Shown here one piece after another: positions 34,869 through 44,161 of a stretch of 64,000 nt of DNA; positions within the stretch are counted from its first letter, which is position 1, and each line of letters starts with the position of its first letter. The position numbers were made by a program, and so were the translations under genes. Source of the stretch: Antarcticimicrobium luteum (GTDB taxonomy: Bacteria > Pseudomonadota > Alphaproteobacteria > Rhodobacterales > Rhodobacteraceae); assembly GCF_004358185.1 (NCBI RefSeq), contig NZ_SMUV01000063.1:80612-144611 (forward strand). Direction: 5' to 3'. The notes under the pieces are model-generated. The model saw only the letters and a program-made list of their open reading frames with translations. It was not told the DNA's origin and made no database searches.

Positions 34869-36190
34869 CCGGGCAGACCGCGCCGCGCGAGGAGATCACG
34901 CACCGGCGTATCCTGCGCATCGCGGTGCCCATCGTTCTGTCCAACATCACCGTGCCGATCCTTGGCGCCGTCGATACCGGGGTGGTGGGACAGATCGGCC
35001 TGCCCGAGCCGATCGGCGCGGTCGGGCTGGGGGCGATCGTCCTCTCGGCGGTCTACTGGGTGTTCGGTTTCTTGCGCATGGGCACCGTCGGGCTGACCAG
35101 CCAGGCGCTGGGCGCGGGCGACCGGGGCGAGGTGGCCGCGCTGCTGACCCGGGCGCTGCTGATCGGCGTGGCGGGGGGCGCAGCGCTGATCGTGGTGCAG
35201 GTGCCGCTGTTCTGGGCGGCGTTGCGGGCGGCGCCGGCCACGCCCGAGGTCGAGGCGCTGGCCACCGGCTACATGCGCATCCGCATCTGGTCCGCCCCGG
35301 CGGCGATCGCGATCTATGGCATCACCGGCTGGCTGATCGCGCAGGAGCGCACCCGCGCGGTGCTGGCGGTGCAGCTGTGGATGAACGGGCTGAACGTGGT
35401 GCTGGACCTGTGGTTCGTGCTGGGCCTCGGCTGGGGCGTGTCAGGCGTGGCCTTTGCCACCTTTCTGGCCGAATGGTCCGGTCTGGCGCTGGGGCTGTGG
35501 TTCTGCCGCGCGGCCTTTGCCCGGCCCGAATGGCGCGACCCGGCGCAGGTGTTCGAACCGGCGCGGCTGAAACACATGATGGCGGTGAACGGCGACATCC
35601 TGATCCGCTCGCTGCTGCTGCAGGCGATGTTCGTCAGCTTCCTCTTCATCGGCTCCGGCTTCGGCGATGTCACGCTGGCGGCCAATCAGGTGCTGATGCA
35701 GTTCCTGACCTTTTCCGCCTTTGCGCTCGACGGCTTTGCCTTTACCGCCGAGACGCTGGTGGGCCAGGCGCTGGGCGCCCGGGCGCTGGGCCGGCTGCGC
35801 CGCGCCGCCGTGATGAGCGGTACATGGGGGCTGGTGATCGTACTGGCCCTGTCGGCGGTCTTTGCCCTCGCCGGGGGCGCGATCATCGACCTGATGACCA
35901 CCGCGCCCGAGGTACGGCAGGCGGCGCGCGGATTTCTGCCCTATGTGGTCGCCGCCCCGGTGCTGGGTGTGGCGGCCTTCATGCTGGACGGAATCTTCAT
36001 CGGCGCCACCGCGACCCGGGACATGCGCAACATGATGGCGGTGAGTTTCGCGGTCTATGTCGCGGCGCTGGCGCTGCTGGTGCCGGCCTTCGGCAATCAC
36101 GGGCTATGGCTGGCGTTGCTGATTTCCTTCGTCGCGCGGGCGATCACACTGGGCCTGCGCTATCCGTCTCTGGAGGCGCGGGCGAGTTAG
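34865..36190 (+). CDS. MATE-family efflux transporter (DinF/NorM type)
   Basis: A 441-aa membrane protein with about 12 hydrophobic segments in two MATE repeats. The first has LSNITVPILGAVDTGVVGQIG, with the first-helix NIT and Asp residues typical of DinF-branch proteins. These antiporters use H+ or Na+ to expel cationic drugs or metabolites. The ATG overlaps the preceding stop by 4 bp, so it belongs to the thioesterase operon. The link between a thioesterase pair and an exporter suggests release of a metabolite; that is inference. Confidence 0.9.
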   Translation: MTGQTAPREEITHRRILRIAVPIVLSNITVPILGAVDTGVVGQIGLPEPIGAVGLGAIVLSAVYWVFGFLRMGTVGLTSQALGAGDRGEVAALLTRALLIGVAGGAALIVVQVPLFWAALRAAPATPEVEALATGYMRIRIWSAPAAIAIYGITGWLIAQERTRAVLAVQLWMNGLNVVLDLWFVLGLGWGVSGVAFATFLAEWSGLALGLWFCRAAFARPEWRDPAQVFEPARLKHMMAVNGDILIRSLLLQAMFVSFLFIGSGFGDVTLAANQVLMQFLTFSAFALDGFAFTAETLVGQALGARALGRLRRAAVMSGTWGLVIVLALSAVFALAGGAIIDLMTTAPEVRQAARGFLPYVVAAPVLGVAAFMLDGIFIGATATRDMRNMMAVSFAVYVAALALLVPAFGNHGLWLALLISFVARAITLGLRYPSLEARAS

Positions 36191-36327
36191 GGCGATGTTC
36201 GGATTGTGTAATTCCGCGTTTTCGGGATTGGTTTAATTTAGGTTTTTAAATAGTTAATTATAATTACAAAAATTTTTCTAATAGTCGATTCCCCTACAGG
36301 GATACCCACGGAAATATCGCAAAAAGA
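36191..36327. other. A/T-rich intergenic stretch between MATE and arsC genes
   Basis: A region of unusually low G+C, strongest at about 36228-36286, stands out in a high-G+C window. It holds a perfect 12-bp palindrome TAATTATAATTA at 36255-36266 and AAAAATTTTT at 36268-36277. Both flanking genes end here, so it is a convergent spacer rather than an obvious promoter. Bidirectional termination, a nucleoid-protein site or the trace of transferred DNA are possible. Confidence 0.6.
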
Positions 36328-36687
36328 CTAGTTGCCCTGCGGCCGGAGAAGTTCCAGCAGCTTTTCCGGCGGCCGGCCGATCACCGCGCGAGTGCCGGAG
36401 ATTGCCAGCGGGCGTTCGATCAGCACCGGGTGTTCCGCCATCGCGGCGATCAGGTGGGCGTCGTCGTCGGTCTTGCTGAGGCCCAGCTCTTTGAAGAGCT
36501 TTTCCTTGGTCCGCATCATCTCCGCCGCCGGCGGATTGCCGAGGGCGGTACGGGCGGCGGCAAGCTCCGCCGCGCTGGGCGCGTCCTCAAGATAGGGGCG
36601 CACGGTCACTTCGCCGCCGCGCTCTTGCAGCAGTTTCAACCCCTCGCGCGATTTCGAACAGCGCGGGTTGTGCCAGTATTCGATCAT
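36328..36687 (-). CDS. arsC: Arsenate reductase ArsC/YfgD family, glutaredoxin-dependent type
   Basis: A 119-aa thioredoxin-fold protein with the active cysteine C10 in HNPRCSKSR and the [22 protein letters not shown] helix region. The glutaredoxin-linked ArsC family reduces arsenate, though this shorter branch (YfgD-like) often lacks proven arsenate activity. It overlaps pyrD by 4 bp (ATGA), so the two are translated together; no ars regulator or pump is nearby, which makes a housekeeping redox role as likely as arsenic resistance. Confidence 0.85.
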   Translation of the reverse strand: MIEYWHNPRCSKSREGLKLLQERGGEVTVRPYLEDAPSAAELAAARTALGNPPAAEMMRTKEKLFKELGLSKTDDDAHLIAAMAEHPVLIERPLAISGTRAVIGRPPEKLLELLRPQGN

Positions 36688-37742
36688 AACCAGTCCTCCC
36701 GGTTGGTGCCGACGGCCTCGGCCACGCTTGCAAACCCGTCGCGCTCCAGCAGCGCGTCCAGCCCGGTGGCGATCTGCGGAACCAGGCTCATGCCCTGATA
36801 AACCAGCGCGGTGTAAAGCTGTACGGCGCTGGCGCCGGCGCGGATCTTGGCATAGGCCTCCTCGGCCGAGGAAATCCCGCCAACCCCGATCAGCGGGATC
36901 GCCCCTTCGGTCAGGGCGCTCAGCCGGGCCAGAACGCGGGTGGATTTCTCGAACAGCGGCGCGCCGGACAGACCGCCGGCCTCGCCCCGCAGGGCGCTGG
37001 TCAGCCCGTCGCGCGCCAGCGTGGTATTGGTGGCGATGATCGCGTCGACCCCGGTCTCGCGTGCCGCCTCGGCGATGTCGGCCAGTTCCGCCGCGCTCAG
37101 GTCCGGGGCGATCTTCAGGAACACCGGGATCGGCCGGGCCAGCGCGTCGCGCGCCGCCATCACACCGGTCAGCAGCGCCGAAAGCGCCGCCTTTCCCTGC
37201 AAATCGCGCAGCTTTTCGGTATTGGGCGACGAGACGTTGACTGTGGCGAAATCCAGATGCGCGCCGCAGCAGGTCAGCACCCGGGCGAAATCGCCGGCGC
37301 GGTCCTCGCTGTCCTTGTTGGCGCCCAGGTTGAGGCCGATCACGGCCTCCTTCGGGCGCCGGGCCAGCCGCGAGGCGATCGCCTCCATCCCCTCGTTGTT
37401 GAAGCCGAAGCGGTTGATCGCGGCGCGGTCCCCGGTCAGGCGAAAGAGGCGCGGCTTGGGGTTGCCGGGCTGCGGCCGGGGGGTGGCGGCGCCGACCTCG
37501 ACGAATCCGAAGCCGCAGCGGGAGAGCGGGCCGAGCACCTCGGCGTTCTTGTCATAGCCCGCCGCCAGCCCGACCGGGTTGGGCAGGTCGAGCCCGGCCA
37601 GCCGACAGCGCAGCCGCGGTGAGGTGACCGGGCCGGGGCCGGGCACCAGACCCATCTTAAGCGCCCTGATCGACAGCCCGTGCGCCACCTCGGGATCGAC
37701 CCGGTGCAACAGCGCCAGCCCGGCCTTTTCCAGCAGGTTCAT
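36684..37742 (-). CDS. pyrD: Dihydroorotate dehydrogenase (quinone)
   Basis: A 352-aa class 2 enzyme, membrane-associated, that oxidises dihydroorotate to orotate in pyrimidine synthesis and passes electrons to quinone. The FMN-barrel landmarks are [36 protein letters not shown] (with the catalytic serine), [11 protein letters not shown] and [32 protein letters not shown]. The N-terminal helices fit the membrane-binding extension of class 2. The start at 37742 overlaps the DUF952 stop (ATGA); the frame stays open further upstream only within that gene. Confidence 0.95.
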   Translation of the reverse strand: MNLLEKAGLALLHRVDPEVAHGLSIRALKMGLVPGPGPVTSPRLRCRLAGLDLPNPVGLAAGYDKNAEVLGPLSRCGFGFVEVGAATPRPQPGNPKPRLFRLTGDRAAINRFGFNNEGMEAIASRLARRPKEAVIGLNLGANKDSEDRAGDFARVLTCCGAHLDFATVNVSSPNTEKLRDLQGKAALSALLTGVMAARDALARPIPVFLKIAPDLSAAELADIAEAARETGVDAIIATNTTLARDGLTSALRGEAGGLSGAPLFEKSTRVLARLSALTEGAIPLIGVGGISSAEEAYAKIRAGASAVQLYTALVYQGMSLVPQIATGLDALLERDGFASVAEAVGTNREDWL

Positions 37743-38077
37743 ACCATCCGCTCCGGAAAGCGATGCGCACCGTCCATCAGCGGCAGCGGCTCGGCCCAGA
37801 CGACCTCCGACAGGCGCAGCGCGCGGAAAAGATGCGGGAATTTCGCGCCGCCGCGCGACACCTCCCATCTCAGCGCCGCGCCCATCGTTTCGGCCTCGCA
37901 GGCCAGCAGCATCAGCCCCTCTTGCCCGGCGAAATGTTTTGCGGCGGTCTCGGCGGCCTGCTCTGCCGTCGAGAAATGCACAAAGCCGTCGGCCAGATCG
38001 ACCGGGGCGCCGGTGGTCTCGCCAGCCTGTTGCAGCGCCGCCCATTCGTCGGCGCGGAATATCTTGTAAATCAGCAT
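37739..38077 (-). CDS. DUF952 family protein
   Basis: A 112-aa cytoplasmic protein with the DUF952 pattern: [66 protein letters not shown]. The function is unknown. It heads a three-gene set (DUF952, pyrD, arsC) with 4-bp overlaps throughout, so all three are probably co-translated. The ATG at 38077 gives the full domain; the frame is open further but lacks family support. Confidence 0.88.
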   Translation of the reverse strand: MLIYKIFRADEWAALQQAGETTGAPVDLADGFVHFSTAEQAAETAAKHFAGQEGLMLLACEAETMGAALRWEVSRGGAKFPHLFRALRLSEVVWAEPLPLMDGAHRFPERMV

Positions 38078-38206
38078 GGATGCGTGATGCCCCGGCGGGG
38101 CTGCGGAATCAAGCGCGATTGGCGCAGGGTCAGCGCGCGGGAGGCTTTGACAGGGGGCGATTTGCGGCGCAACATCGACGGAAAATAGCCAACCGGGAGT
38201 TGTTTC

Positions 38207-39781
38207 ATGATGATGCGTTTTCTCACCCCCTTTGCCGCGCTGGCGCTCGGTGCCGGGGCAGCCTCGGCCGACTACAGCCTGACGATTCTGCATACCAACG
38301 ATTTTCACGCCCGGTTCGAGCCGATCAGCAAATACGACAGCGGCTGCTCGGCCGAGGACAATCAGGCGGGCAAATGCTTTGGCGGTTCGGCGCGGCTGGT
38401 CACGGCGGTGGCCGAGGCGCGGGCGCGCTCCAACAACTCCATCCTTGTCGATGGCGGCGATCAGTTCCAGGGCACGCTGTTCTATACCTATTACAAGGGC
38501 AAGGTCGCCGCCGAGATGATGAACAAGCTCGGTTATGACGCGATGACCGTGGGCAACCACGAATTCGACGACGGCCCCGAGGTGTTGCGCGGTTTCATGG
38601 ATGCGGTGCGCTTTCCGGTGCTGATGTCGAATGCCGATTTCTCCGGCGAGGAGATGCTGGCGACCAAGCTGCTGAAATCCACGGTGATCGAGCGGGGCGG
38701 CGAAAAGCTGGGCCTGATCGGGCTGACGCCGCAGGACACCGACGAGCTGGCAAGCCCCGGCCCCAACGTGCAGTTCACCGACCCCGTGCCGGCGGTGCAG
38801 GGCGAGGTGGACCGGCTGACCGCCGAGGGCGTCAACAAGATCATCGTGCTGAGCCACTCAGGTTACCGCGTCGATCAGCGCGTCGCGGCGGGGACCACCG
38901 GCGTCGACGTGATCGTCGGCGGGCATTCCAACACCTATCTCAGCAATGTCTCGGACCGCGCCGCCGGTCCCTATCCGACCATGGTCAACGGTGTGGCCAT
39001 CGTCTCGGCCTATGCCTATGGCAAGTTTCTGGGCGAGCTGAACGTCACGTTCGACGACGCGGGCACGCTCATCGAGGCCAGCGGCGAGCCGCTGATCATG
39101 GATGCCGGCGTGACCGAGGATGAGCCGACGGTCGGACGGATCGCCGAGCTGGCGCAGCCGCTGGACGAGATCCGGCAAAAGGTGGTCGCCGCCGCGGCCG
39201 CCCCGATCGAAGGTGATCGCGGGGTCTGCCGGGTGCAGGAATGCGCCATGGGCAACCTTGTGGCCGACGCCATGCTGGCGCGGGTGGCCGATCAGGGGGT
39301 GACCGTCGCCATCGCCAATTCGGGCGGCCTGCGGGCCAGCATCGATGTGGGCGACGTGACCATGGGCGAGGTGTTGACGGTGCTGCCGTTCCAAAACACG
39401 CTCTCGACCTTCGAGATCAGCGGTCAGGGTCTCATCGACGCGCTGGAAAACGGCGTCAGCCAGGTCGAAGAGGTGGCGGGCCGCTTTCCGCAGGTCTCCG
39501 GCATGACCTTTGCCTGGAACCCCGCCGCGCCGGTGGGGGCGCGGATTTCCGAGGTGATGGTGGCCAGCGAGGACGGCTATGTGCCGATCGACCCGGCGGC
39601 CAGCTATCTGGCGGTGACCAACAACTATGTGCGCAATGGCGGGGACGGCTACAAGATGTTCTCGGGCGAGGACAAGAACGCCTATGACTACGGGCCGGAC
39701 CTGGCCGATGTCACCGCCGAATACCTGGCCGGGCAATCGCCCTATCAGCCCTATACCGACGGGCGGATCACGCGGAAGTAG
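38207..39781 (+). CDS. Periplasmic 5'-nucleotidase/metallophosphatase (UshA-like)
   Basis: A 524-aa secreted enzyme with a signal peptide (about 1-21, ending ASA). The metallophosphatase domain has HTNDFHARF and GGDQFQGT, then GNHEFDDG and SHSGY, with GGHSNT as the last ligand motif; together these give the two-metal site. The C-terminal 5'-nucleotidase domain (about 315-490) has NSGGLRASIDVGDVTMGEV and NNYVRNGGDGYKMF for the nucleotide. It frees phosphate from extracellular nucleotides or related esters. The gene is monocistronic and divergent from the DUF952 operon. Confidence 0.92.
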   Translation: MMMRFLTPFAALALGAGAASADYSLTILHTNDFHARFEPISKYDSGCSAEDNQAGKCFGGSARLVTAVAEARARSNNSILVDGGDQFQGTLFYTYYKGKVAAEMMNKLGYDAMTVGNHEFDDGPEVLRGFMDAVRFPVLMSNADFSGEEMLATKLLKSTVIERGGEKLGLIGLTPQDTDELASPGPNVQFTDPVPAVQGEVDRLTAEGVNKIIVLSHSGYRVDQRVAAGTTGVDVIVGGHSNTYLSNVSDRAAGPYPTMVNGVAIVSAYAYGKFLGELNVTFDDAGTLIEASGEPLIMDAGVTEDEPTVGRIAELAQPLDEIRQKVVAAAAAPIEGDRGVCRVQECAMGNLVADAMLARVADQGVTVAIANSGGLRASIDVGDVTMGEVLTVLPFQNTLSTFEISGQGLIDALENGVSQVEEVAGRFPQVSGMTFAWNPAAPVGARISEVMVASEDGYVPIDPAASYLAVTNNYVRNGGDGYKMFSGEDKNAYDYGPDLADVTAEYLAGQSPYQPYTDGRITRK

Positions 39782-39818
39782 GCGCCGGGCCTGGGGCCGG
39801 GGCCGTTGTCCCGGTTCC

Positions 39819-41564
39819 TTACTCCTCCAGCCCCGGCCAGAGCGCCGGGTCGAGCCCGGCGATGAGGGGGGCCAGCGCCTCTTGGTGCTGGCGCCAGGCG
39901 CCGACTGAATTGCGGTGCACCGGCTGGCGCAACTGGCCCGCGCTGAGGGTCAGCACAGCGGCCTCGGTCTCCTCCGGCCGGGCCATCTGCGGCACCCAGT
40001 CCAGCCCGCAATACCCGGCCAGCCGCCGGCTCGCCGCCTCGGGATCGGCGGTCATCTCCTCATAGGAGAGATCCAGGATCTGGCCGGGCAGCAGCCGGTG
40101 CCAGAACGCCATGAGTTCGGCATAGAGGTTGAACCGATGCGCCATCGCGCGCAGGTCATAGGTATAACTCAGCGCGCTGCCCGAGAAATGGCCGCGCCAC
40201 ATCGACAGCGCCACGTCGCGCGGGTCGCGGCGCAAATGTACGAAACGGGCGCCGGGATGGACGGTTTTCAGGAACCCGATCAGCCGGTAATTCTCGGGCA
40301 TCTTGTCGGTATAGGCGGCAACGCCCCGGGGCAGGGCGGGCAGCATCTGCCGCTCGCGCTCGAGGACGTCCGCGACTTCGGTGGCGCCAAAGGGTGTGCC
40401 CGCCTCGATCAGCGGATAGAGCAGCCGGCCCGCGATGATCTGCTCGCCCAACGGATGCACAAGCGGATGCGCGCCCAGCATCGCCTCGGCCAGCGTGGTG
40501 CCCGAGCGTGGCAGGCCGAGCACATAGACCGGCATCACCGGCTCCTGCGCTGCGCTCGCCTCTGGTGGGGCGGGGAAATAGGCCATGATCGCATCATTCA
40601 GCGCGCTGTCGCGCTGCGCGTCATAGGGCAGAGCGCGGGCCATGTCGCGGTTGGCGTCGGCCAGATGGCGCGCCTCGGTTTTGACATCGGCGGCCTGCTG
40701 GGCGATCCGGGCCAGCGCGAAATTCAGGCTGGCGCGGTCCCGATGCCGCGACCCGGCGTGTTTGAGGGCCGCCCGTGCCGCCTCGGAGAGCGCGGCGTTC
40801 TCTTCGCGGCCTTGCAGTGCGGCCAGGTGTTCGATGGCCTCGGCGTTCTGCGGGTCCAGCACCAGAACCCGGCGATAGGCCTCCTGTGCGGCGGCCCGGT
40901 CGCCGGTTTCCACATAACTGGCGGCAAGGCGCAGATGCGCGCCGACATGGGATGGGGCCAGGTCCACCGCCCGCCGCGCCGCGTCCAGCGCCGCGTCGTA
41001 GCGGGTCTGGCGCGCCAGCGGCAGGCTGATGTTGATCAGCGTGTCCACGTTGGTGGGGTCGAGCGCCAGCGCGGCCTGAAAATCCTCCAGCGCCAGATCG
41101 GTCAGGCCCAGCGTGTTACGCAGCACCCCACGCAGATTGTAATTGCGTGGCTGTTTCGGGGCCAGTGCCACCGCGCGCGCGGCCGCCGATTCGGCACCTT
41201 CGGTCTGGCCCAGGTTGGCCAGCGCCTGCGCCCTGAGGTATTGGGCGCCCTCGTCGCCGGGATCGTTCGCCACCATCCGGTCGAGCAGGGTCAGCGCCTT
41301 GTCCGCCATGTCGAGCAGAATAAGGGTTTGCGCCATGTTGCGCTGGGCGTCGACGAAATGGGGGTCCAGCCGGATCGCCTTTTGAAACATTGCGATCGCC
41401 GCGCGTTGCTGGCCCGTGCCGCACATGGCAAGCCCCGCCAGATTGGGAAAATGCGGATCCCTCGGGTGTCGCGCCATCGCCGCCTTGGCGGTTTTCAATG
41501 CGGCCTTGTACCGTCCCTGCTGGAGTTGGACCCGGGTCAGGGCGAAGGGGTTTTGCTGGGGCAT
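39819..41564 (-). CDS. TPR-containing sulfotransferase
   Basis: A 581-aa protein. Residues about 5-290 are tetratricopeptide repeats (e.g. ALKTAKAAMARHPRDPHFPNLAGLAM and AIAMFQKAIRLDPHFVDAQRNMAQ). The C-terminal half is a sulfotransferase domain with the PAPS 5'-phosphosulfate loop VLGLPRSGTTLAEAMLG and a 3'-phosphate-binding stretch in LRRDPRDVALSMWRGHF. It may sulfate proteins or a cell-surface sugar. The TPR part likely binds the partner. It stands alone, divergent from the SRAP gene, 140 bp away. Confidence 0.9.
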   Translation of the reverse strand: MPQQNPFALTRVQLQQGRYKAALKTAKAAMARHPRDPHFPNLAGLAMCGTGQQRAAIAMFQKAIRLDPHFVDAQRNMAQTLILLDMADKALTLLDRMVANDPGDEGAQYLRAQALANLGQTEGAESAAARAVALAPKQPRNYNLRGVLRNTLGLTDLALEDFQAALALDPTNVDTLINISLPLARQTRYDAALDAARRAVDLAPSHVGAHLRLAASYVETGDRAAAQEAYRRVLVLDPQNAEAIEHLAALQGREENAALSEAARAALKHAGSRHRDRASLNFALARIAQQAADVKTEARHLADANRDMARALPYDAQRDSALNDAIMAYFPAPPEASAAQEPVMPVYVLGLPRSGTTLAEAMLGAHPLVHPLGEQIIAGRLLYPLIEAGTPFGATEVADVLERERQMLPALPRGVAAYTDKMPENYRLIGFLKTVHPGARFVHLRRDPRDVALSMWRGHFSGSALSYTYDLRAMAHRFNLYAELMAFWHRLLPGQILDLSYEEMTADPEAASRRLAGYCGLDWVPQMARPEETEAAVLTLSAGQLRQPVHRNSVGAWRQHQEALAPLIAGLDPALWPGLEE

Positions 41565-41703
41565 GGCAGGATACTCTTGAACCGGTCCGACGGTGTTACA
41601 TAACTGTTACGACACAGGCGACAACGTCTGTCGCCGGAAAAGGGCGAAAAATCGCCCGCGCCGGTCCCTTTGATGCCCGGCCTGCGAGCGGCGGGAGGAC
41701 AAA

Positions 41704-42372
41704 ATGTGCGGACGATTTGCGGTCACCCTGCCCAGCGACGCGATGGCACGGCTGTTCGCGGCGCAGCCGGCGAACGATCTGCCGCCGGTGCCGAATTTCA
41801 ACGTCTGCCCGACCAATCAAGTGCATGTGGTCCGCGCGGGCGAAGCGGGGCGGCGGTTGCTGCCGATGCGCTGGGGGTTCCTGGCGCACTGGTACAAGAG
41901 CGCCGCCGACGGCCCGCTGCTGATCAATGCGCGGGCCGAGACCCTGGCGGAGAAACCGGCCTTTCGTGCCGCCTGCCGCGGTCGCCGTTGCATCGTGGTT
42001 GCAAACGGGTTCTACGAGTGGACCAAGACGGATGAGGGCGCGCGCCTGCCATGGTACATCTTTCGCCGCGACGGCGCGCCGCTGGCCTTTGGCGGTATCT
42101 GGCAGGACTGGAGCGGGCCCGACGGGGCGGTGCCGACCTGCGCCATCGTCACCACCGCCGCCAATACGGCATTGTCGCCCATTCATGACCGGATGCCGCT
42201 GGTGCTGGAGCCCGCCGACTGGCCGCTCTGGCTGGGCGAGGCGGGCCGGGGCGCGGCGCGGCTGATGCAGCCCGCGGGCGAGGCGGCGCTGACGTTCCAC
42301 CGGGTGGGCCGCGCGGTCAATTCCAACCGGGCGACCGGCGCCGGGCTGATCGAACCGCTGAACGCGGAGTGA
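41704..42372 (+). CDS. SOS-response-associated peptidase (SRAP, YedK/HMCES type)
   Basis: A 222-aa SRAP-domain protein that protects abasic sites in single-stranded DNA by a covalent thiazolidine cross-link to Cys2 (MCGRF). The other conserved residues are present: the asparagine in INARAET, the glutamate in GFYEW and the histidine in IHDRMP. The start must be the ATG at 41704, because Cys2 is catalytic after Met removal. No LexA box was seen in the upstream 140 bp. Confidence 0.95.
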   Translation: MCGRFAVTLPSDAMARLFAAQPANDLPPVPNFNVCPTNQVHVVRAGEAGRRLLPMRWGFLAHWYKSAADGPLLINARAETLAEKPAFRAACRGRRCIVVANGFYEWTKTDEGARLPWYIFRRDGAPLAFGGIWQDWSGPDGAVPTCAIVTTAANTALSPIHDRMPLVLEPADWPLWLGEAGRGAARLMQPAGEAALTFHRVGRAVNSNRATGAGLIEPLNAE

Positions 42373-42383
42373 GCGGGGGGCGG

Positions 42384-42866
42384 TCAGCCCTGCTGGCGGG
42401 TGGGCCGCAGAGCCGGGGCCTTGAGCGGCGCGCGGCTGTGGACGTTGCCGGCCATCGTCGCCTTTTTCAGCAGCGCCAGAAAGGTTTCGGCCTCCTGCGC
42501 GTCGAGCCCGGCGAGGATGTCGGATTGCAGAGCGGCCACATGCGGCCGTGCCTCTGCCAGCAGGGCGGCGCCCTCGGCGGTCAGCGCCAGTTCCTTGGCC
42601 CGCCGGTCGTTGCGCGAGATGGTGCGCCGCACCAGCCCGCGCGAATCCAGCCGGTCGATCACCTTGCCCAGCGTGGCGCGGTCATAGGCGACCAGCCCCG
42701 CCACCGTCGCCTGATCGATGCCGGGATGATTGCGGATGGCGCTGAGCGCGGCATATTGCACCGGCGTCAGGTTCAGACCGGCCTGCGCCATGCGCTCCAT
42801 GAAGAGCGCCACGGAAATCTGGTTCAGCCGCCGGACAAGGTGCCCGGGCATGGTGTGGATATCCAT
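42384..42866 (-). CDS. MarR-family transcriptional regulator
   Basis: A 160-aa winged-HTH regulator: NLTPVQYAALSAIRNHPGIDQATVAGLVAYDRATLGKVIDRLDSRGLV, then the wing RRTISRNDRRAKELALT. The start at 42866 (MDIHTMPGHLV) has a strong GGAGGTAAC just upstream; the frame open to 42923 is not needed. It is divergent from selU across 143 bp and ends 11 bp after the SRAP stop on the opposite strand. No target is evident besides possible autoregulation. Confidence 0.9.
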   Translation of the reverse strand: MDIHTMPGHLVRRLNQISVALFMERMAQAGLNLTPVQYAALSAIRNHPGIDQATVAGLVAYDRATLGKVIDRLDSRGLVRRTISRNDRRAKELALTAEGAALLAEARPHVAALQSDILAGLDAQEAETFLALLKKATMAGNVHSRAPLKAPALRPTRQQG

Positions 42867-43009
42867 GTTACCTCCGGTTGTGCGCGCCGGATCGATGATG
42901 GCTGTTGCTCCGGGGCTTTGCAAGTAAGCATATAATGGAGGCTGCGGCTATTTTGGCCGCCGGGGGCTGTGGCGCTTTCCCTTGCCCGCGCGGCGCGGTA
43001 GAGGAGCCT

Positions 43010-44074
43010 ATGGCGAAGGAATTTCACAGGCTGTCCGATCTGCTCGAACATGGGTTCGATACCGTGATCGACGTGCGCAGCCCGGCCGAATACGCCGAGG
43101 ATCACGTGCCCGGCGCGATCAACCTGCCGGTGCTCGACAACGAAGAGCGCGCGCGGGTCGGCACCATCTACAAACAGGACAGTCCGTTCCGCGCCCGCAA
43201 GATCGGCGCGGCACTGGTGTTCCGCAATGCCGCCGGTCATATCGAGACCGCGCTGCAGGACAAGCCGGGCGGCTGGCGTCCGCTGGTCTATTGCTGGCGC
43301 GGCGGCCAGCGGTCGGGTTCCTTCGCCTGGATGCTCAGCCAGATCGGCTGGCGCGCCGAGAGCATCAAGGGCGGCTATCAGACCTATCGCCGGCTGGTCT
43401 ATGGCACGCTCTACGAGGGGCGGGTGCCGCACCGGCTGGTGCTGCTCGACGGCTATACCGGCACCGCCAAGACCGATCTGTTGCACATCCTCGACCGGCG
43501 CGGCGTGCAGATGCTGGACCTGGAGGGGCTGGCGGCGCATCGCGGCTCGCTGCTGGGCGAGATGGCCGAACCGCAACCCAGCCAGAAGGCCTTTGAGACG
43601 GCGCTGGCGGTCGCGCTCAGCCGGCTCGATCCGGCGCGTCCGGTGGTGGTCGAGGCGGAATCCAGCAAGGTCGGCGAACGGATGGTGCCGCCCGCGCTCT
43701 GGGCGGCGATGAAGATGGCGCCACGGATCGAGGTCGAGGCGCCGTTGGCGGCGCGCACCGCCTATCTGGTGCGGGCCTATGACGATATCCTGTCCGATCC
43801 CGACCGTCTGCGCGCCCGGCTGGACGGGTTGCGGGCCCATCGCGGCCACGCCGTGGTGGATGGCTGGTTCGAACTGATCGCGGCGGGTGACAAGCCGGGT
43901 CTGACCCGCGCGCTGATGGCCGAACACTACGATCCGGCCTATGCCAAGTCACGCAAGGCGATCGGGGCCGAGGTTCTGGCCCGGGTCACCTGCGAAAGCC
44001 TGGATGGGCCGGGACTGGAGGCGGCGGCGGCCGAGATCGAGGCGGCCGTGGAAGGTTTTGGCCGAGGGCTTTGA
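43010..44074 (+). CDS. selU: tRNA 2-selenouridine synthase
   Basis: A 354-aa two-domain protein (also MnmH/YbbB). The N-terminal rhodanese domain has C95 in VYCWRGGQRSG; the C-terminal P-loop domain has GYTGTAKT at 148-155. It exchanges sulfur for selenium at uridine 34 of several tRNAs, using selenophosphate. The ATG at 43010 follows GAGGAG; the frame is open back to 42905 but the added residues are not conserved. The selD fusion lies 87 bp away and converges on it, which supplies the substrate. Confidence 0.95.
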   Translation: MAKEFHRLSDLLEHGFDTVIDVRSPAEYAEDHVPGAINLPVLDNEERARVGTIYKQDSPFRARKIGAALVFRNAAGHIETALQDKPGGWRPLVYCWRGGQRSGSFAWMLSQIGWRAESIKGGYQTYRRLVYGTLYEGRVPHRLVLLDGYTGTAKTDLLHILDRRGVQMLDLEGLAAHRGSLLGEMAEPQPSQKAFETALAVALSRLDPARPVVVEAESSKVGERMVPPALWAAMKMAPRIEVEAPLAARTAYLVRAYDDILSDPDRLRARLDGLRAHRGHAVVDGWFELIAAGDKPGLTRALMAEHYDPAYAKSRKAIGAEVLARVTCESLDGPGLEAAAAEIEAAVEGFGRGL

Positions 44075-44161
44075 TGTCTGACGTCCGGGCGAGGCGGGCC
44101 AGCGCGCGATGCACGCCCCGCCGCAGTATCCTGGCAGAGAAGAAGAGGCGGGGCGGAGACG

